In this document: positions 34,736 through 43,707 of the stretch, piece after piece
Position numbering within the stretch: the stretch's first letter is position 1
Layout: each line of letters opens with the position of its first letter
NCBI GenBank assembly: GCA_963665195.1
Contig: OY762070.1
Span: forward strand, 558,001 to 622,000
Length of the DNA: 64,000 nucleotides
Direction of reading: 5' to 3'
Source of the DNA: VXYL01 sp963665195
GTDB lineage: Bacteria; Pseudomonadota; Gammaproteobacteria; Pseudomonadales; Azotimanducaceae
Translations under genes and position numbers: made by a program
The notes under the pieces: generated by a model
Told to the model about the DNA's origin: nothing
The model's database searches: none
Seen by the model: only the letters and a program-made list of their open reading frames with translations

Positions 34736-36088
34736 ATGGGCGAACAGCTATGGTCCTTTGAGGAACTCCTCGCCGCGGTCGGCCAGCCGTCGCGGCCAGG
34801 CCCGTCGGTGACCGGCATCGGCATCGACTCAAGGCTGATCGAGCCGGGCGATCTGTTCGTCGCGCTGCCGGGCGACCCGGGGCCGCGCTTCACCGCGACG
34901 ACGCGCTCGGATCGCGACGGGCATGACTTCGTCGCCGACGCCGTGGCCAAGGGCGCGGCGGCCGTTCTGGCGCACCGGCCCGGCGACTACGGCGCACCGA
35001 CGCTCTTGGTGCCCGATACGCTGGACGCCCTCTGGCAGCTCGGCCGCGCGGCGCGACGGCGTCTGGGCGGGCCGGTCGTGGCCGTCACCGGCAGCAGCGG
35101 CAAGACCACCTTCAAGTCTTTCGCGGGGGCGGCGCTGGGCGCATTCGCCACCAGCGGCAGCCTCAACAACCACATCGGCGTGCCGCTGTCGCTCGCCCGA
35201 ACGCCACGCGATGCGAACGGGGCAGTCTGCGAGATCGGCACCAACCACCCCGGCGAGATCGAACCGCTGTCGCGCCTCGTATCCCCGGATGCGGCGGTGC
35301 TGCTGAACGTGCATCCGGCGCACATCGAGAACTTCGGTAGCCTGGACGCCATTCGCCGCGAGAAGCTGTCGATCGCCGCGGGTCTCGGGCGAGACGGCAC
35401 GCTCATCAGGCCAGTCGATCTGAGGGCCGAGTATGGCGGCCGGACGGCGACATTCGGAGTGGGCGCAGAGGCGGATGTCGAGCTTCTCGAATCGGGCTTG
35501 AGCCTCGCGAGGTTGCGAACGCCAGGCGGCGAGATGGAAGTCCCCGTGCCGGGCGGCGGAGCCCATCGCGCATCTTCGGTCTGTGCGGTCGCCGCCATGC
35601 TCATCGCGCTCGATCGGCCGTTGGCATGGCTTGAGCGCCTCGCCGACGTCCCCGTGCCCCGGGGCCGCGGCAACCGCATCGTCGTCGGCGGCGCGACCGT
35701 GATCGATGACAGCTACAACGCCAATCCGGCGAGCATGGCCGCGACGCTCGATGCCTTCGCGGCGGGCGCGGGCCCGACAGAGGGCAGGCGCATCGCCATT
35801 CTCGGCGACATGCTCGAACTCGGCGAGGACGCCGCGAGCTACCACCGCGCCCTCGCGCCGCATTGCGCCGCCATGGACGGCGTACTTTGCGTAGGCGAAC
35901 GGATGATTGCGCTCTACGACGAGTTGCCTCCGGCCAAACGCCTAGGCCGCGCCGAACGGGCGGACGCCACCTTCGCCGAGCGCTGCGCGAAGCTCATCGA
36001 ACCTGGCGACAGCGTGCTGGTCAAGGGTTCGAACGGCACATTCTGGGCAGTGCGCTTTGTCGACGCCCTAGTGAAGGCGCTCGAATAA
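34736..36088 (+). CDS. murF: UDP-N-acetylmuramoyl-tripeptide--D-alanyl-D-alanine ligase
   Basis: A 450-residue Mur ligase. The ATP-binding motif is VTGSSGKTT, followed by SLNNHIGVPLSL and the carbamylated-Lys region; the C-terminal domain has DDSYNANPASM. It adds D-Ala-D-Ala to the cell-wall precursor in the cytoplasm. ATG 34736 begins MGEQLWSFEEL; an in-frame GTG at 34721 is possible. It stands outside a dcw cluster and is followed by moaA. Confidence 0.92.
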   Translation: MGEQLWSFEELLAAVGQPSRPGPSVTGIGIDSRLIEPGDLFVALPGDPGPRFTATTRSDRDGHDFVADAVAKGAAAVLAHRPGDYGAPTLLVPDTLDALWQLGRAARRRLGGPVVAVTGSSGKTTFKSFAGAALGAFATSGSLNNHIGVPLSLARTPRDANGAVCEIGTNHPGEIEPLSRLVSPDAAVLLNVHPAHIENFGSLDAIRREKLSIAAGLGRDGTLIRPVDLRAEYGGRTATFGVGAEADVELLESGLSLARLRTPGGEMEVPVPGGGAHRASSVCAVAAMLIALDRPLAWLERLADVPVPRGRGNRIVVGGATVIDDSYNANPASMAATLDAFAAGAGPTEGRRIAILGDMLELGEDAASYHRALAPHCAAMDGVLCVGERMIALYDELPPAKRLGRAERADATFAERCAKLIEPGDSVLVKGSNGTFWAVRFVDALVKALE

Positions 36089-36131
36089 CGTATGATGGCG
36101 CGGTGACCGGAAGGACATCCCCGCCGCCCAG

Positions 36132-37097
36132 ATGATCGTCGACGCCTACGGCAGACGTTTCCGCAACCTGCGCGTGAGCCTCACCGCGGCGTGCAACTAC
36201 GCCTGCACGTACTGCGTGCCGAACGGCAAGCGCCTGCAGGCGGCGGTGGCGGAACTCGACCCCGACGAGCTGCTGCGGGCGGTGCGGCTCTTGGTGGAGA
36301 CCGCCGGCATCGACAAGCTGCGCATCACCGGCGGCGAGCCGCTGCTCTCGCCCAAGTTCGACACCTTCCTGCCGGAGGTGATGCAGCTTCCGCTGAAGGA
36401 CGTGTCGGTAACCACGAACGGTCAGTTGCTGCCGCGCAAGGCGGACGCGATCGCGGGCGCCGGCCTCAAGCGCATCAACGTGAGTCTGGACACGCTCGAT
36501 CCGCTGCGCTTTCGCGCCATCGCCCGCAGCGGAGACCTCGCGACGGTGCTGCAGGGCATCGAACTGATGCTCGAAGCGGGCCTGCGCGTGAAGGTGAACA
36601 TGGTGCCGCTGAAGTCCGCCAACGTGGATCAGATCCTGCCCATGCTCGACTACTGCCTCGAGCGGGGCATCGAACTGCGCTTCATCGAGCTGATGAACAT
36701 GGGCCATCTCAAGTACGGCCCGGGCTACCAGCGCGATTTCTTCGGCATGGACGACATCCTCGCCCTGATCGGCACCCGCTACGAGTTCGCCCGCACGGAC
36801 GCCGCTTACGACTCCACCTCGGTGCGCTACGAGATTCCGGGGCAGGGCGTCTTCGGCATCATCGCCAACGAGTCGGCGCCGTTCTGCGCTTCCTGCACCA
36901 GGCTGCGGCTTTCCTCCAACGGCTATCTCTACGGCTGTTTGTCGAGCAGCAAGCGCCACGCGATGGCGGACGTCCTGTCGCTGCCCGACGAACAGGCCCG
37001 CACTGTGCTGAAGACGCGGCTGATGGGCGCGCTAGGCGACAAGCAGACGCTGCAGTTCAAGGGCGAAGTGACGGTAATGAAGTTCATCGGCGGCTGA
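36132..37097 (+). CDS. moaA: MoaA-like radical SAM protein (GTP 3',8-cyclase)
   Basis: A 321-residue radical SAM enzyme. The SAM cluster motif CNYACTYC is at residues ~22-29, ITGGEPLL follows, and the C-terminal substrate cluster has Cys ligands in FCASCTRLRL and again 13 residues later (YGC). MoaA starts molybdopterin synthesis. The protein ends FIGG, consistent with the GG tail of MoaA. No other moa genes are near, so a MoaA paralogue is possible. Confidence 0.87.
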   Translation: MIVDAYGRRFRNLRVSLTAACNYACTYCVPNGKRLQAAVAELDPDELLRAVRLLVETAGIDKLRITGGEPLLSPKFDTFLPEVMQLPLKDVSVTTNGQLLPRKADAIAGAGLKRINVSLDTLDPLRFRAIARSGDLATVLQGIELMLEAGLRVKVNMVPLKSANVDQILPMLDYCLERGIELRFIELMNMGHLKYGPGYQRDFFGMDDILALIGTRYEFARTDAAYDSTSVRYEIPGQGVFGIIANESAPFCASCTRLRLSSNGYLYGCLSSSKRHAMADVLSLPDEQARTVLKTRLMGALGDKQTLQFKGEVTVMKFIGG

Positions 37098-37102
37098 GCG
37101 CC

Positions 37103-37639
37103 GTGTCGAGCGCCTTCGATTCGCTGCTCGCTGCCGCCAAGGATCGCAGCCTGCCGCCGGTGGAACGCTGGCATCCGCCGCGCAGCGGCGAGATCGACAT
37201 CCGCATCGCCGCCGACGGCACCTGGTTCCACGAGGGCGCGCCGATCCGCCGAGTCGCCATCGCCAAGCTCTTCTCCACCATCCTGCGCCTGGACGACGGC
37301 GTCCACTATCTCGTCAACCCCGTGGAAAAGCTCCGCATCGCCGTGGACGACGCGCCGTTCCTGGCCATCGACATGGAGACGCAAGGCGAGGGGGAGGGGA
37401 GGCGCATCGTCTTCACCACGAACATGGACGACGTGGTGCTAGCCGACTCCGCGCACCCCATCGTCGTGGAAGACCACGACGGCGAACCGCGCCCCTACGT
37501 GGAGGTCCGGGGAGGCTTGCGCGCCCTGATCGCCCGCAGCGTCTTCTACCGGCTGGTGGATCTCGCCAGCGAGAACGCCAATGGGGAACTCAGCGTCTAC
37601 AGCGCGGGAAGAAGATTCGCGCTCGGCAGCGCCGGGTGA
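37103..37639 (+). CDS. DUF1285 domain-containing protein
   Basis: A 178-residue cytosolic protein. PPVERWHPPRSGEIDIRI and GTWFHEGAPIRR are the conserved opening of DUF1285, followed by VHYLVNPVEKLRI and a C-terminal RSVFYRLVDLA. The molecular function is not known. The GTG at 37103 lies six bases past the moaA stop, so the two are probably co-transcribed. Confidence 0.85.
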   Translation: MSSAFDSLLAAAKDRSLPPVERWHPPRSGEIDIRIAADGTWFHEGAPIRRVAIAKLFSTILRLDDGVHYLVNPVEKLRIAVDDAPFLAIDMETQGEGEGRRIVFTTNMDDVVLADSAHPIVVEDHDGEPRPYVEVRGGLRALIARSVFYRLVDLASENANGELSVYSAGRRFALGSAG

Positions 37640-37726
37640 CTTGGACGTTCGAACCCGCGCCCTGCCTCGATGGTTGATGACGCGCAGCGAGCGACGTAAG
37701 TTCTCAACTACGTTCTACGAGATCAT

Positions 37727-38004
37727 ATGCCGATGGAGTTCACGCGAATGTCCAGCGACGGCCAAGTCACGATACCGGATGCCATTCGCGAGGCCCACGC
37801 TTGGGGCCCCGGTGCCGAGTTCGAGGTACAGGATCGACCGGATGGCGTTCTGCTTGACCGCGGTCTGCGCTAGCCTCTACCAAGATCGCGGACCTGATCG
37901 GGTGTACGGGCTATTCCGGACCGAGGAAGTCCCTGGCCGAGATGCGGCGTGCCGCACCTCCGGGTCAGGGAACTGACACGGCGGTTTTCGATGCGCCGTT
38001 GTAG
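37727..38004 (+). pseudogene. AbrB/SpoVT-type antitoxin remnant, frameshifted
   Basis: A 48-residue ORF from 37727 (stop 37871-37873) reads RMSSDGQVTIPDAIREAHAW, the swapped-hairpin AbrB DNA-binding domain, ending GVLLDRGLR. In the +2 frame just after, about 37872-38004, sequence ASTKIADLIGCTGYSGPRKS followed by LAEMRRA matches the C-terminal toxin-binding tail found in VapB/AbrB antitoxins. One indel near nt 37865 joins them. No PIN toxin follows. The 476-base interval between DUF1285 and the JAB gene otherwise holds nothing I recognise. Confidence 0.7.
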
Positions 38005-38115
38005 TCGCTCCCGATCTGCACAACCGGAGCCTTCGTAAACCTCGGCCAAGCTCTCCTGCGAAGCAGACCTGGTTATGCTCGCAGGCTCTTGTGTTGGAAG
38101 CGGCCACAACTCAGC

Positions 38116-38811
38116 TTAGCCGTGGGGGCTTTCTCCAAGCCTACTTCCCGCGAAGTTGTAAAGCCGAGGTATCAAATTGATGAACGTGTTCTCGGCGAAC
38201 ATGGCTACGCCATCTTCTATTCTTGGGACAACCTCGGCATGCATCCAGAACCGCATGTTTCCAACATCGAACTGCCAAGCCCCGGAACCATCCTTTAGCT
38301 CTCGCGGCAGAGATTCACGCACCCTCTGGAGCGGTGCAACAGCGACAACAAGCCAGAGCGGAGGTCGGTCGCGTGTAAGCTCCCAGACAGCGTCGGTCAT
38401 TGATTCCAGATCTTCGGGAGAAAAAAGCCAGCCGTGTGCGCTTTGGGCACAGTCAAGCGAGCCATAGGGGTGGGTGTGGACGTCGCCTAGGAATGATAGC
38501 TGTGGACTTAGCTGCCGCATGACGGCGTCCATTACAAGCGCGGCGTTTTCGTCCGGTTCGACCGACGCCGCGCTTCTCTTGGATGACAACGCAGGCGCGA
38601 ACCGTTCTACTTGGATCCAAGTGTGCTCTTCGCTGAGGTCGACATGATAACCCCACAGGTACCCGTCAATCTCGACCGCCTCTGCAGATGCGCTGGATCG
38701 GGTCCCGTCGCCAAGGAAGTACGCCTCCGTCGCTGCCAGCAGGATGGAGTCAAGAGCTGCATCGGAAAATCCAACTTGGTAAAAGTGGTCTCCGGGTTGT
38801 TCGTCGGACAT
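38116..38811 (-). CDS. JAB/MPN-family metallopeptidase-like protein
   Basis: A 231-residue protein carrying the JAMM zinc motif: VHTHPYGS (HxHP then S) near residue 117, preceded by a Glu in VEIDGYLWGY, with FSPEDLESM downstream giving the acidic ligand. Such proteins cleave isopeptide bonds of ubiquitin-like tags or act in sulfur transfer and defence. The C-terminal part (YNFAGSRLGESPHG) is unfamiliar. The ATG at 38811 precedes MSDEQPGDHFY. Its base composition is clearly lower in GC than the flanking genes, suggesting transfer. The ETF-QO gene starts further upstream on the same strand and ends at 38859. Confidence 0.65.
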   Translation of the reverse strand: MSDEQPGDHFYQVGFSDAALDSILLAATEAYFLGDGTRSSASAEAVEIDGYLWGYHVDLSEEHTWIQVERFAPALSSKRSAASVEPDENAALVMDAVMRQLSPQLSFLGDVHTHPYGSLDCAQSAHGWLFSPEDLESMTDAVWELTRDRPPLWLVVAVAPLQRVRESLPRELKDGSGAWQFDVGNMRFWMHAEVVPRIEDGVAMFAENTFINLIPRLYNFAGSRLGESPHG

Positions 38812-38858
38812 GTCTAAGTCTCCTGTGTGACTGATGGTCAGGTGCCCAGACCGCCTGC

Positions 38859-40520
38859 CTACATATTCCCGTAGTTCGGCCCGCCCGCACCTTCCGGAGT
38901 CACCCAGTTGATGTTCTGCGCCGGGTCCTTGATGTCGCACGTCTTGCAGTGGACGCAGTTTTGGGCGTTGATCTGGAAGCGCGGTCCGTCGGCCTCTTCG
39001 ACCACCTCGTAGACGCCCGCCGGGCAGTAGCGCTGGGCGGGTTCGTCGTAGCGCGGCAGGTTGTCGCGGATCGGCAACTCGGCGTCCGCCAGCGTCAGGT
39101 GGCAGGGCTGGTCCTCTTCGTGGTTGGTGTTGGAGAGGAATACCGAGGAGAGCTTGTCGAAGGAGAGTTCGCCGTCCGGCTTGGGGTAATCTATGCGCGG
39201 CGCCCTGTCTGCCGGCAGCAGGCGATCATGGTCCGCAACCGGGTCTCTCAGAGTGAACGGCATTCGCCCGCGGGCGATCTTCTGGTCGAGGAAGGTGTAG
39301 GCCATGCCGCCGAGCGTGCCGAACTTGTGCAGGGCGGGGCCGACGTTGCGCACGAGCCGCAGCTCCTTGCCGAGCCATGAGGTATCGACGCGCTCCCGGT
39401 AGTCATGGAGTTCCGTACTCGCCTCGCCGCGGCCGAGCGCGTCGAAGACGGACTCCGCCGCCAGCATTCCGGACTTCATGGCGGTGTGCGTGCCCTTGAT
39501 CTTGAGCATGTTGAGGAAGCCCGCGTCGTCGCCGACCAGAACCGCGCCCGGCACGGCGAGCTTCGGCAGCGCTTGCAGTCCGCCTTTGACGATGGCCCGC
39601 GCCCCGTAGGAAACGCGACGGCCACCCCTCAGCACGTCCGCGAACAGCGGATGGTGCTTGAGGCGCTGCAACTCGTCGAAGGGCGAGAGATGCGGGTTCG
39701 TGTAGCCGAGATCGACGATCAGGCCGAGCGCGACCTGGTTGTTCTCCTGGTGGTAGAGGAACGACCCCATGCCGGGGCTGAAGGCGCGACCCAAGGGCCA
39801 GCCGACGTTGTGCAGGATGCGGCCGGGCACATGGCGCTCAGGGTCCACGTCCCACAGCTCCTTGAGGCCGATGGCGTAGTGCTGCGCCCCGCGACCTTCG
39901 CGTAGGCCGTGCTTCTCCATGAGTTGCTTGCCGAGATGGCCGCGGCAGCCTTCGGCGAAGATCGTGTACTTCGCATGCAGCTCGTAGCCGGGCTCGAACG
40001 TGGCCTTGCGCTCGCCGTCGGCGCCGACGCCCATGTCTTGCGTGGCGATGCCCTTGACGCTGCCGTCCTCCTGGTAGAGCACCTCCGACGCCGCGAAGCC
40101 CGGGAAGATGTTGACGCCGGCGTTCTCGGCCTGCTCGCCCAGCCAACGGCACAGGTTGCCGAGCGAGAGCGTGAAGTTGCCGCGGTTCTTGGTCTCCTTG
40201 GGCACCGTCCACGGGGGAAGCAGAATGCGATTGACGTCGTTGACGAGGTAGTAGAAGAGGTCGTCAGTCACCGGTACGCCGAGCGGTGCGCCCATCGCCG
40301 CCGCATCGGGGAAGAGCTCGTTCAAGGCGCGGGGCGCGAGCACGGCGCCGGACAGGATGTGGGCGCCGATCTCAGAGCCCTTCTCGACGAGGCAGACCTC
40401 CAAATCGCGTCCCGCCTCGCCGGCAAGCTGCACCAGTCGACAAGCCGCAGCCAGCCCGGACGGCCCGCCACCGACGATCACCACGTCGAACTCCATCGAT
40501 TCCCGGCTCGCTTCGGCCAC
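38859..40520 (-). CDS. electron transfer flavoprotein-ubiquinone oxidoreductase
   Basis: A 553-residue iron-sulfur flavoprotein. FAD-binding VIVGGGPSGLAAA is at the N-terminus, LHNVGWPLGR mid-protein, and the C-terminal 4Fe-4S ligands are in QNCVHCKTCDIKDP plus an upstream Cys in RYCPAGVYEV. It passes electrons from EtfAB to the quinone pool in the membrane, completing acyl-CoA oxidation. The GTG at 40520 follows a strong GGGGAG site by five bases and gives the usual leader; an ATG at 40496 (MEFDVV) is the alternative. Confidence 0.96.
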   Translation of the reverse strand: MAEASRESMEFDVVIVGGGPSGLAAACRLVQLAGEAGRDLEVCLVEKGSEIGAHILSGAVLAPRALNELFPDAAAMGAPLGVPVTDDLFYYLVNDVNRILLPPWTVPKETKNRGNFTLSLGNLCRWLGEQAENAGVNIFPGFAASEVLYQEDGSVKGIATQDMGVGADGERKATFEPGYELHAKYTIFAEGCRGHLGKQLMEKHGLREGRGAQHYAIGLKELWDVDPERHVPGRILHNVGWPLGRAFSPGMGSFLYHQENNQVALGLIVDLGYTNPHLSPFDELQRLKHHPLFADVLRGGRRVSYGARAIVKGGLQALPKLAVPGAVLVGDDAGFLNMLKIKGTHTAMKSGMLAAESVFDALGRGEASTELHDYRERVDTSWLGKELRLVRNVGPALHKFGTLGGMAYTFLDQKIARGRMPFTLRDPVADHDRLLPADRAPRIDYPKPDGELSFDKLSSVFLSNTNHEEDQPCHLTLADAELPIRDNLPRYDEPAQRYCPAGVYEVVEEADGPRFQINAQNCVHCKTCDIKDPAQNINWVTPEGAGGPNYGNM

Positions 40521-40629
40521 GCTGACTCCCCGTTGCTTGGGTATGGCGGCGATTATAAGGGCGCGGCTCGTCCGGCGATGGTCCTGCTTCTGCTCGACAT
40601 GACCTTCCCACTCGGCGCGGGAGACGACG

Positions 40630-41016
40630 CTAGTGGTCGGGCGCAGGCACGGCGCTGGCAATGATCGCGTGGACGGCCAAGAGGTCCCCGCCGCCGTCGC
40701 CCACGACCATCTTTCCCACGATCTTCCGCGGCTTGCCGTCGCCGATCGCAGCACTCAGAGCATCTCCGGCTTGGCCCAGTGCGAAGACTTCAGTGACGAC
40801 GCCATAGGCAGTCGGCAGAATGGCGGCGGCGGTGACCGTCTCATCGCCCGTCGAGTCCTCGATGACGGCCTCGACGGTGCCATGCATCGATACGTTCACA
40901 TCTTCGATGTCGTCGATGCCCAGGTGACGCCTGATGTTGGATGCGTAGGGCATTGGCCTGTCCTCCAGCAGTTCCTTAAGGCTCCTGCGGTAGCTCTCGG
41001 GATCCAGCTGATGCAT
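40630..41016 (-). CDS. hypothetical protein
   Basis: A 128-residue protein I do not recognise. It starts MHQLDPESYRRSLKELL and has a beta-rich middle (NVSMHGTVEAVIED and AAAILPTAYGVVTEVF). No signal peptide or membrane segment. It is isolated from neighbours by about 110 and 230 bases. The codon use looks acceptable, but with no family hit the call rests on ORF quality only. Confidence 0.45.
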   Translation of the reverse strand: MHQLDPESYRRSLKELLEDRPMPYASNIRRHLGIDDIEDVNVSMHGTVEAVIEDSTGDETVTAAAILPTAYGVVTEVFALGQAGDALSAAIGDGKPRKIVGKMVVGDGGGDLLAVHAIIASAVPAPDH

Positions 41017-41248
41017 GGTGCGGGCCTCGTCAACGCTTGCGTCTTCGGTTCACACGCCATCCGTTGCGGCGAGCGCTGCAGCAATCGCGGAGCCACAGCG
41101 CCACCAGACGGCGCCTGCTACCCGGAAACTCTAGCCGAATCCAGCCCTTCGCGCCGCACGACTGCCGCGGCCCTAGGAGACGCCGGGCGCCGGCGCTACC
41201 GCGTTGGCTAGGGTGGCCGGCCCGCTGACCGAGATCAGCGCGACCTCG

Positions 41249-42082
41249 CTAGGCCACGTTCCGAAGGACATAGTCGCTTGCCATTGCCTCGCTCCAAGCC
41301 GGAGAGTCGGCGGACCACTCCAGCCGTCGCGTGCGGCTCGCGAGTTGCGGGGCGCTGACCACGTAGCGCTCATCGTAGCGCCTATACAGCGTGGCGAAGA
41401 AGTGCTGGAGGTTGATTGGGCTGTCCGCAGGCGGGAAATCAGGAACGACGGCGCCGATAGAGCCGACCCGCATGTCGACCAGTGCCAAGGCGACCGCCTC
41501 GTAGCGACTGACGTCGTCCCGAATGCCTAAGCGTCCCGTCATGGCGCCGAGGGCGTAGCCGAACCGGACTACGCCTTCGAGCGGCGCACCGTCGGCGTCC
41601 ACCGCCACGTCCGTGGGTCTTGGCGCCGTTTCCGCACGGTTGGCCCGCATGAGGAAGAGATAGCCGAAGACCAGGGCAGGGTAGCGGATGTGTATGTTGG
41701 TGCATTCGCCGATGGTCTCCTCCAAGCGATTGGTCAGGTTCCGGACCGCGCCCGTCATTCCCTTGCAGGACACGGCGAGGACCGGGCCGATCCCCTGCTT
41801 GGTGACCACGATGTCGACATCCTTGGTCTTCAAGCCGCCGATCAGCGTGGCCTCGGCAGCGGTCGCGACAGATCGATCGTAAACGACCTGCGGGGCTCCG
41901 CCCGCCATCTCCGCTCGCAATGGCGGATGCGGCGTGATCTCGTCGGGATGCAGTCCGCCTTCGAGGACGAGACGCGTTGCGACGTACTCGTGCAACGGCT
42001 TGATATGCCGTTGGCTCTGCGTCCCGCCAGCGAAGGTCGCAAAGTGCTTCAGCGCACTCAACTGGTCCATGACGCGGGTCAT
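41249..42082 (-). CDS. probable type II restriction endonuclease
   Basis: A 277-residue protein coupled to the adenine methylase: its ATG overlaps the methylase stop (ATGA). The central sequence KDVDIVVTKQGIGPVLAVSCKG fits a PD-(D/E)XK nuclease core, with Asp in DVDIVV and the S-C-K segment as (D/E)XK variant. Helical flanks (RLEETIGECTNIHIRYPALVFG) follow. I do not know its exact restriction family. The operon arrangement M then R supports the assignment more than the sequence does. Confidence 0.6.
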   Translation of the reverse strand: MTRVMDQLSALKHFATFAGGTQSQRHIKPLHEYVATRLVLEGGLHPDEITPHPPLRAEMAGGAPQVVYDRSVATAAEATLIGGLKTKDVDIVVTKQGIGPVLAVSCKGMTGAVRNLTNRLEETIGECTNIHIRYPALVFGYLFLMRANRAETAPRPTDVAVDADGAPLEGVVRFGYALGAMTGRLGIRDDVSRYEAVALALVDMRVGSIGAVVPDFPPADSPINLQHFFATLYRRYDERYVVSAPQLASRTRRLEWSADSPAWSEAMASDYVLRNVA

Positions 42083-43569
42083 CTCGTTCTATCGCCTCGG
42101 CAATGCCGCCATTCGCGCAGCGTGGCGATGGCGTCCGCGACCCGCGCCTTGGGCAGGCTGGCTGCAGTCGCGGCGGAAGGGAGCACGATCCTCGACACTT
42201 CGCCGGGTTCGAGTTTCAGAAGTCCGCCGCCTAGCGCATGGCCCTCGAGTTCGCAACTGAGCTCGACGTAGGGCGACGACCAGACCTTGAAGGCTGCTGC
42301 GGCGCCTTCGTCGCGTACTTTGACCGCATGCACGGCGTTCGTGCAGGTAGCGGCGGCCCGATTGCGGACTAGGCTGGGCGCGCGGCCTGCCATGTAGCTG
42401 AGGAAGTAGTCGGGCACATGGACGCCAGGCACCGCGTACCACGGCGAACGGGTGCGGCACTTGTATGCCTGCCGCGCCGCCACGCCTTCCGGGCCGTCCA
42501 GATAGCGTTGCACTTCGGCTGGCAGGGCGCCGTGCTTCGGCAAGCGCAGCAGCAGCATGGGCTCGTCAGCCCGGCGCCAATCCTCGACGGTTCGGCAGGT
42601 CAGCTCGCCGGTCGGCAGGATGCGGCCGTTGCGCACCGTCGGCTGCAGGTAGGTCTCCGGGATGCCGATGCTGCGCGCTTGGGATGGCCGCAGGTGGAAG
42701 AAAGCGTTGGCGCCGCTGACATAGCCGATGCTCGCGGCCGCCACCTCGCCGAAACGGCGCGATGACGTGTTCCTGGCCACGCGCTGGTAGAGCGACCGGG
42801 CCGGTGCCGACAGCAGATAGGGCCGCAGCCGGCGGTTCCATACGCTGCGCCACTCGTCGGCCCTCACGCGGACGCTCGCCGGCGGAGCGAGCGCATCGGC
42901 GGGCCGCAGCCGCGTCTTGCGCGTGAACAGAATCTCCTTGGCGCTGCCGCCGTGGCCGTCCGCCAGCAACAGCCAGCAGTCCTCCGAGAGCTTCGGGAAG
43001 AGCTTGTCCCGAATGGCCACCACCTGCACGCTGGCGAACCGCGCCAGCAGGTGCTCCAAGAGCGGCGCGGCGTACGGCGCGTGGCCGATGGCCGCGGGCA
43101 CCACGAAAGCCATGCGGCCACCGGGTCGCAGCAGGCTCGCCGCCGCCACTAGAAACGGCGGCCAGGATGCCGTAAGCCGAGAGAACGCGACGCCCTGAGC
43201 CTTGCATAGCGCCAGCGCCCGCTGGCGGGTCGCTCCGCTGAAGGTCTGGTAGCGGATGAAGGGCGGGTTGCCGACCGCGCAATCGAAGCGCTCTGGCGTC
43301 CGAGCCGCCCAAGCGAAGAAATCACCACCGTGCAGGCTTGCCGACGGCGCGCGCATTCTGGCACCTTGCAGTGCGATGGCGTCATGCTCGACACCGAAGC
43401 TCGGCCGGTGGGCGGCGATGAATCGGCCGTCGCCGCAAGCGGGGTCGAGCAGGCGGTCCGCTGGCTCGCGGACAGCCCAGCGCACGAGCTGCACGGCGAC
43501 GCCCTCCGGCGTGTAGTACGCGCCGTTGGCCTTCTGGGATGACGGCTGAGGCGGCGTCGCAAGCAGCAT
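42079..43569 (-). CDS. N6-adenine DNA methyltransferase of a restriction-modification unit
   Basis: A 496-residue gamma-class-like methylase. The N-terminus GAYYTPEGVAVQLVRWA and LLDPACGDGRF hold the SAM site, and the catalytic motif NPPFIRYQ is near residue 101. The second half with specificity-like sequence resembles the TaqI-like target-recognition region. It should methylate adenine in the site protected from the coupled nuclease. It is transcribed divergently from bfd, 138 bases away. Confidence 0.85.
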   Translation of the reverse strand: MLLATPPQPSSQKANGAYYTPEGVAVQLVRWAVREPADRLLDPACGDGRFIAAHRPSFGVEHDAIALQGARMRAPSASLHGGDFFAWAARTPERFDCAVGNPPFIRYQTFSGATRQRALALCKAQGVAFSRLTASWPPFLVAAASLLRPGGRMAFVVPAAIGHAPYAAPLLEHLLARFASVQVVAIRDKLFPKLSEDCWLLLADGHGGSAKEILFTRKTRLRPADALAPPASVRVRADEWRSVWNRRLRPYLLSAPARSLYQRVARNTSSRRFGEVAAASIGYVSGANAFFHLRPSQARSIGIPETYLQPTVRNGRILPTGELTCRTVEDWRRADEPMLLLRLPKHGALPAEVQRYLDGPEGVAARQAYKCRTRSPWYAVPGVHVPDYFLSYMAGRAPSLVRNRAAATCTNAVHAVKVRDEGAAAAFKVWSSPYVELSCELEGHALGGGLLKLEPGEVSRIVLPSAATAASLPKARVADAIATLREWRHCRGDRTR

Positions 43570-43669
43570 CGTCGGGTGCGAACACGGCAGTGGAGGGAGC
43601 GGGTACTTTAGCCCAAGCTTGATCCGCGGGTGCGAGCGGGGGACGTGCGAAAAAAGATCGAAAAAGGTG

Positions 43670-43698
43670 TTGCAATCGAGAATGATTCCCGTTTAAGT
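43670..43698 (+). promoter_or_regulatory. bfd promoter with overlapping Fur-box-like site
   Basis: TTGCAA (43670-43675) and TTAAGT (43693-43698) with a 17-base spacer form a fair sigma-70 promoter. The spacer and -10 region overlap CGAGAAT-G-ATTCCCG (43677-43691), which fits the Fur 7-1-7 pattern TGAGAAT-N-ATTCTCA with three mismatches. Iron repression of bfd is the standard arrangement. The start codon at 43708 is so close that the mRNA would have almost no leader if this promoter is correct. Confidence 0.5.
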
Positions 43699-43707
43699 TC
43701 GCGCCTG

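Noticed and set aside
40633..41211. 192-residue + ORF opposite the hypothetical gene at 40630-41016
   Set aside because: Less protein-like composition than the minus ORF, although neither has a family match.
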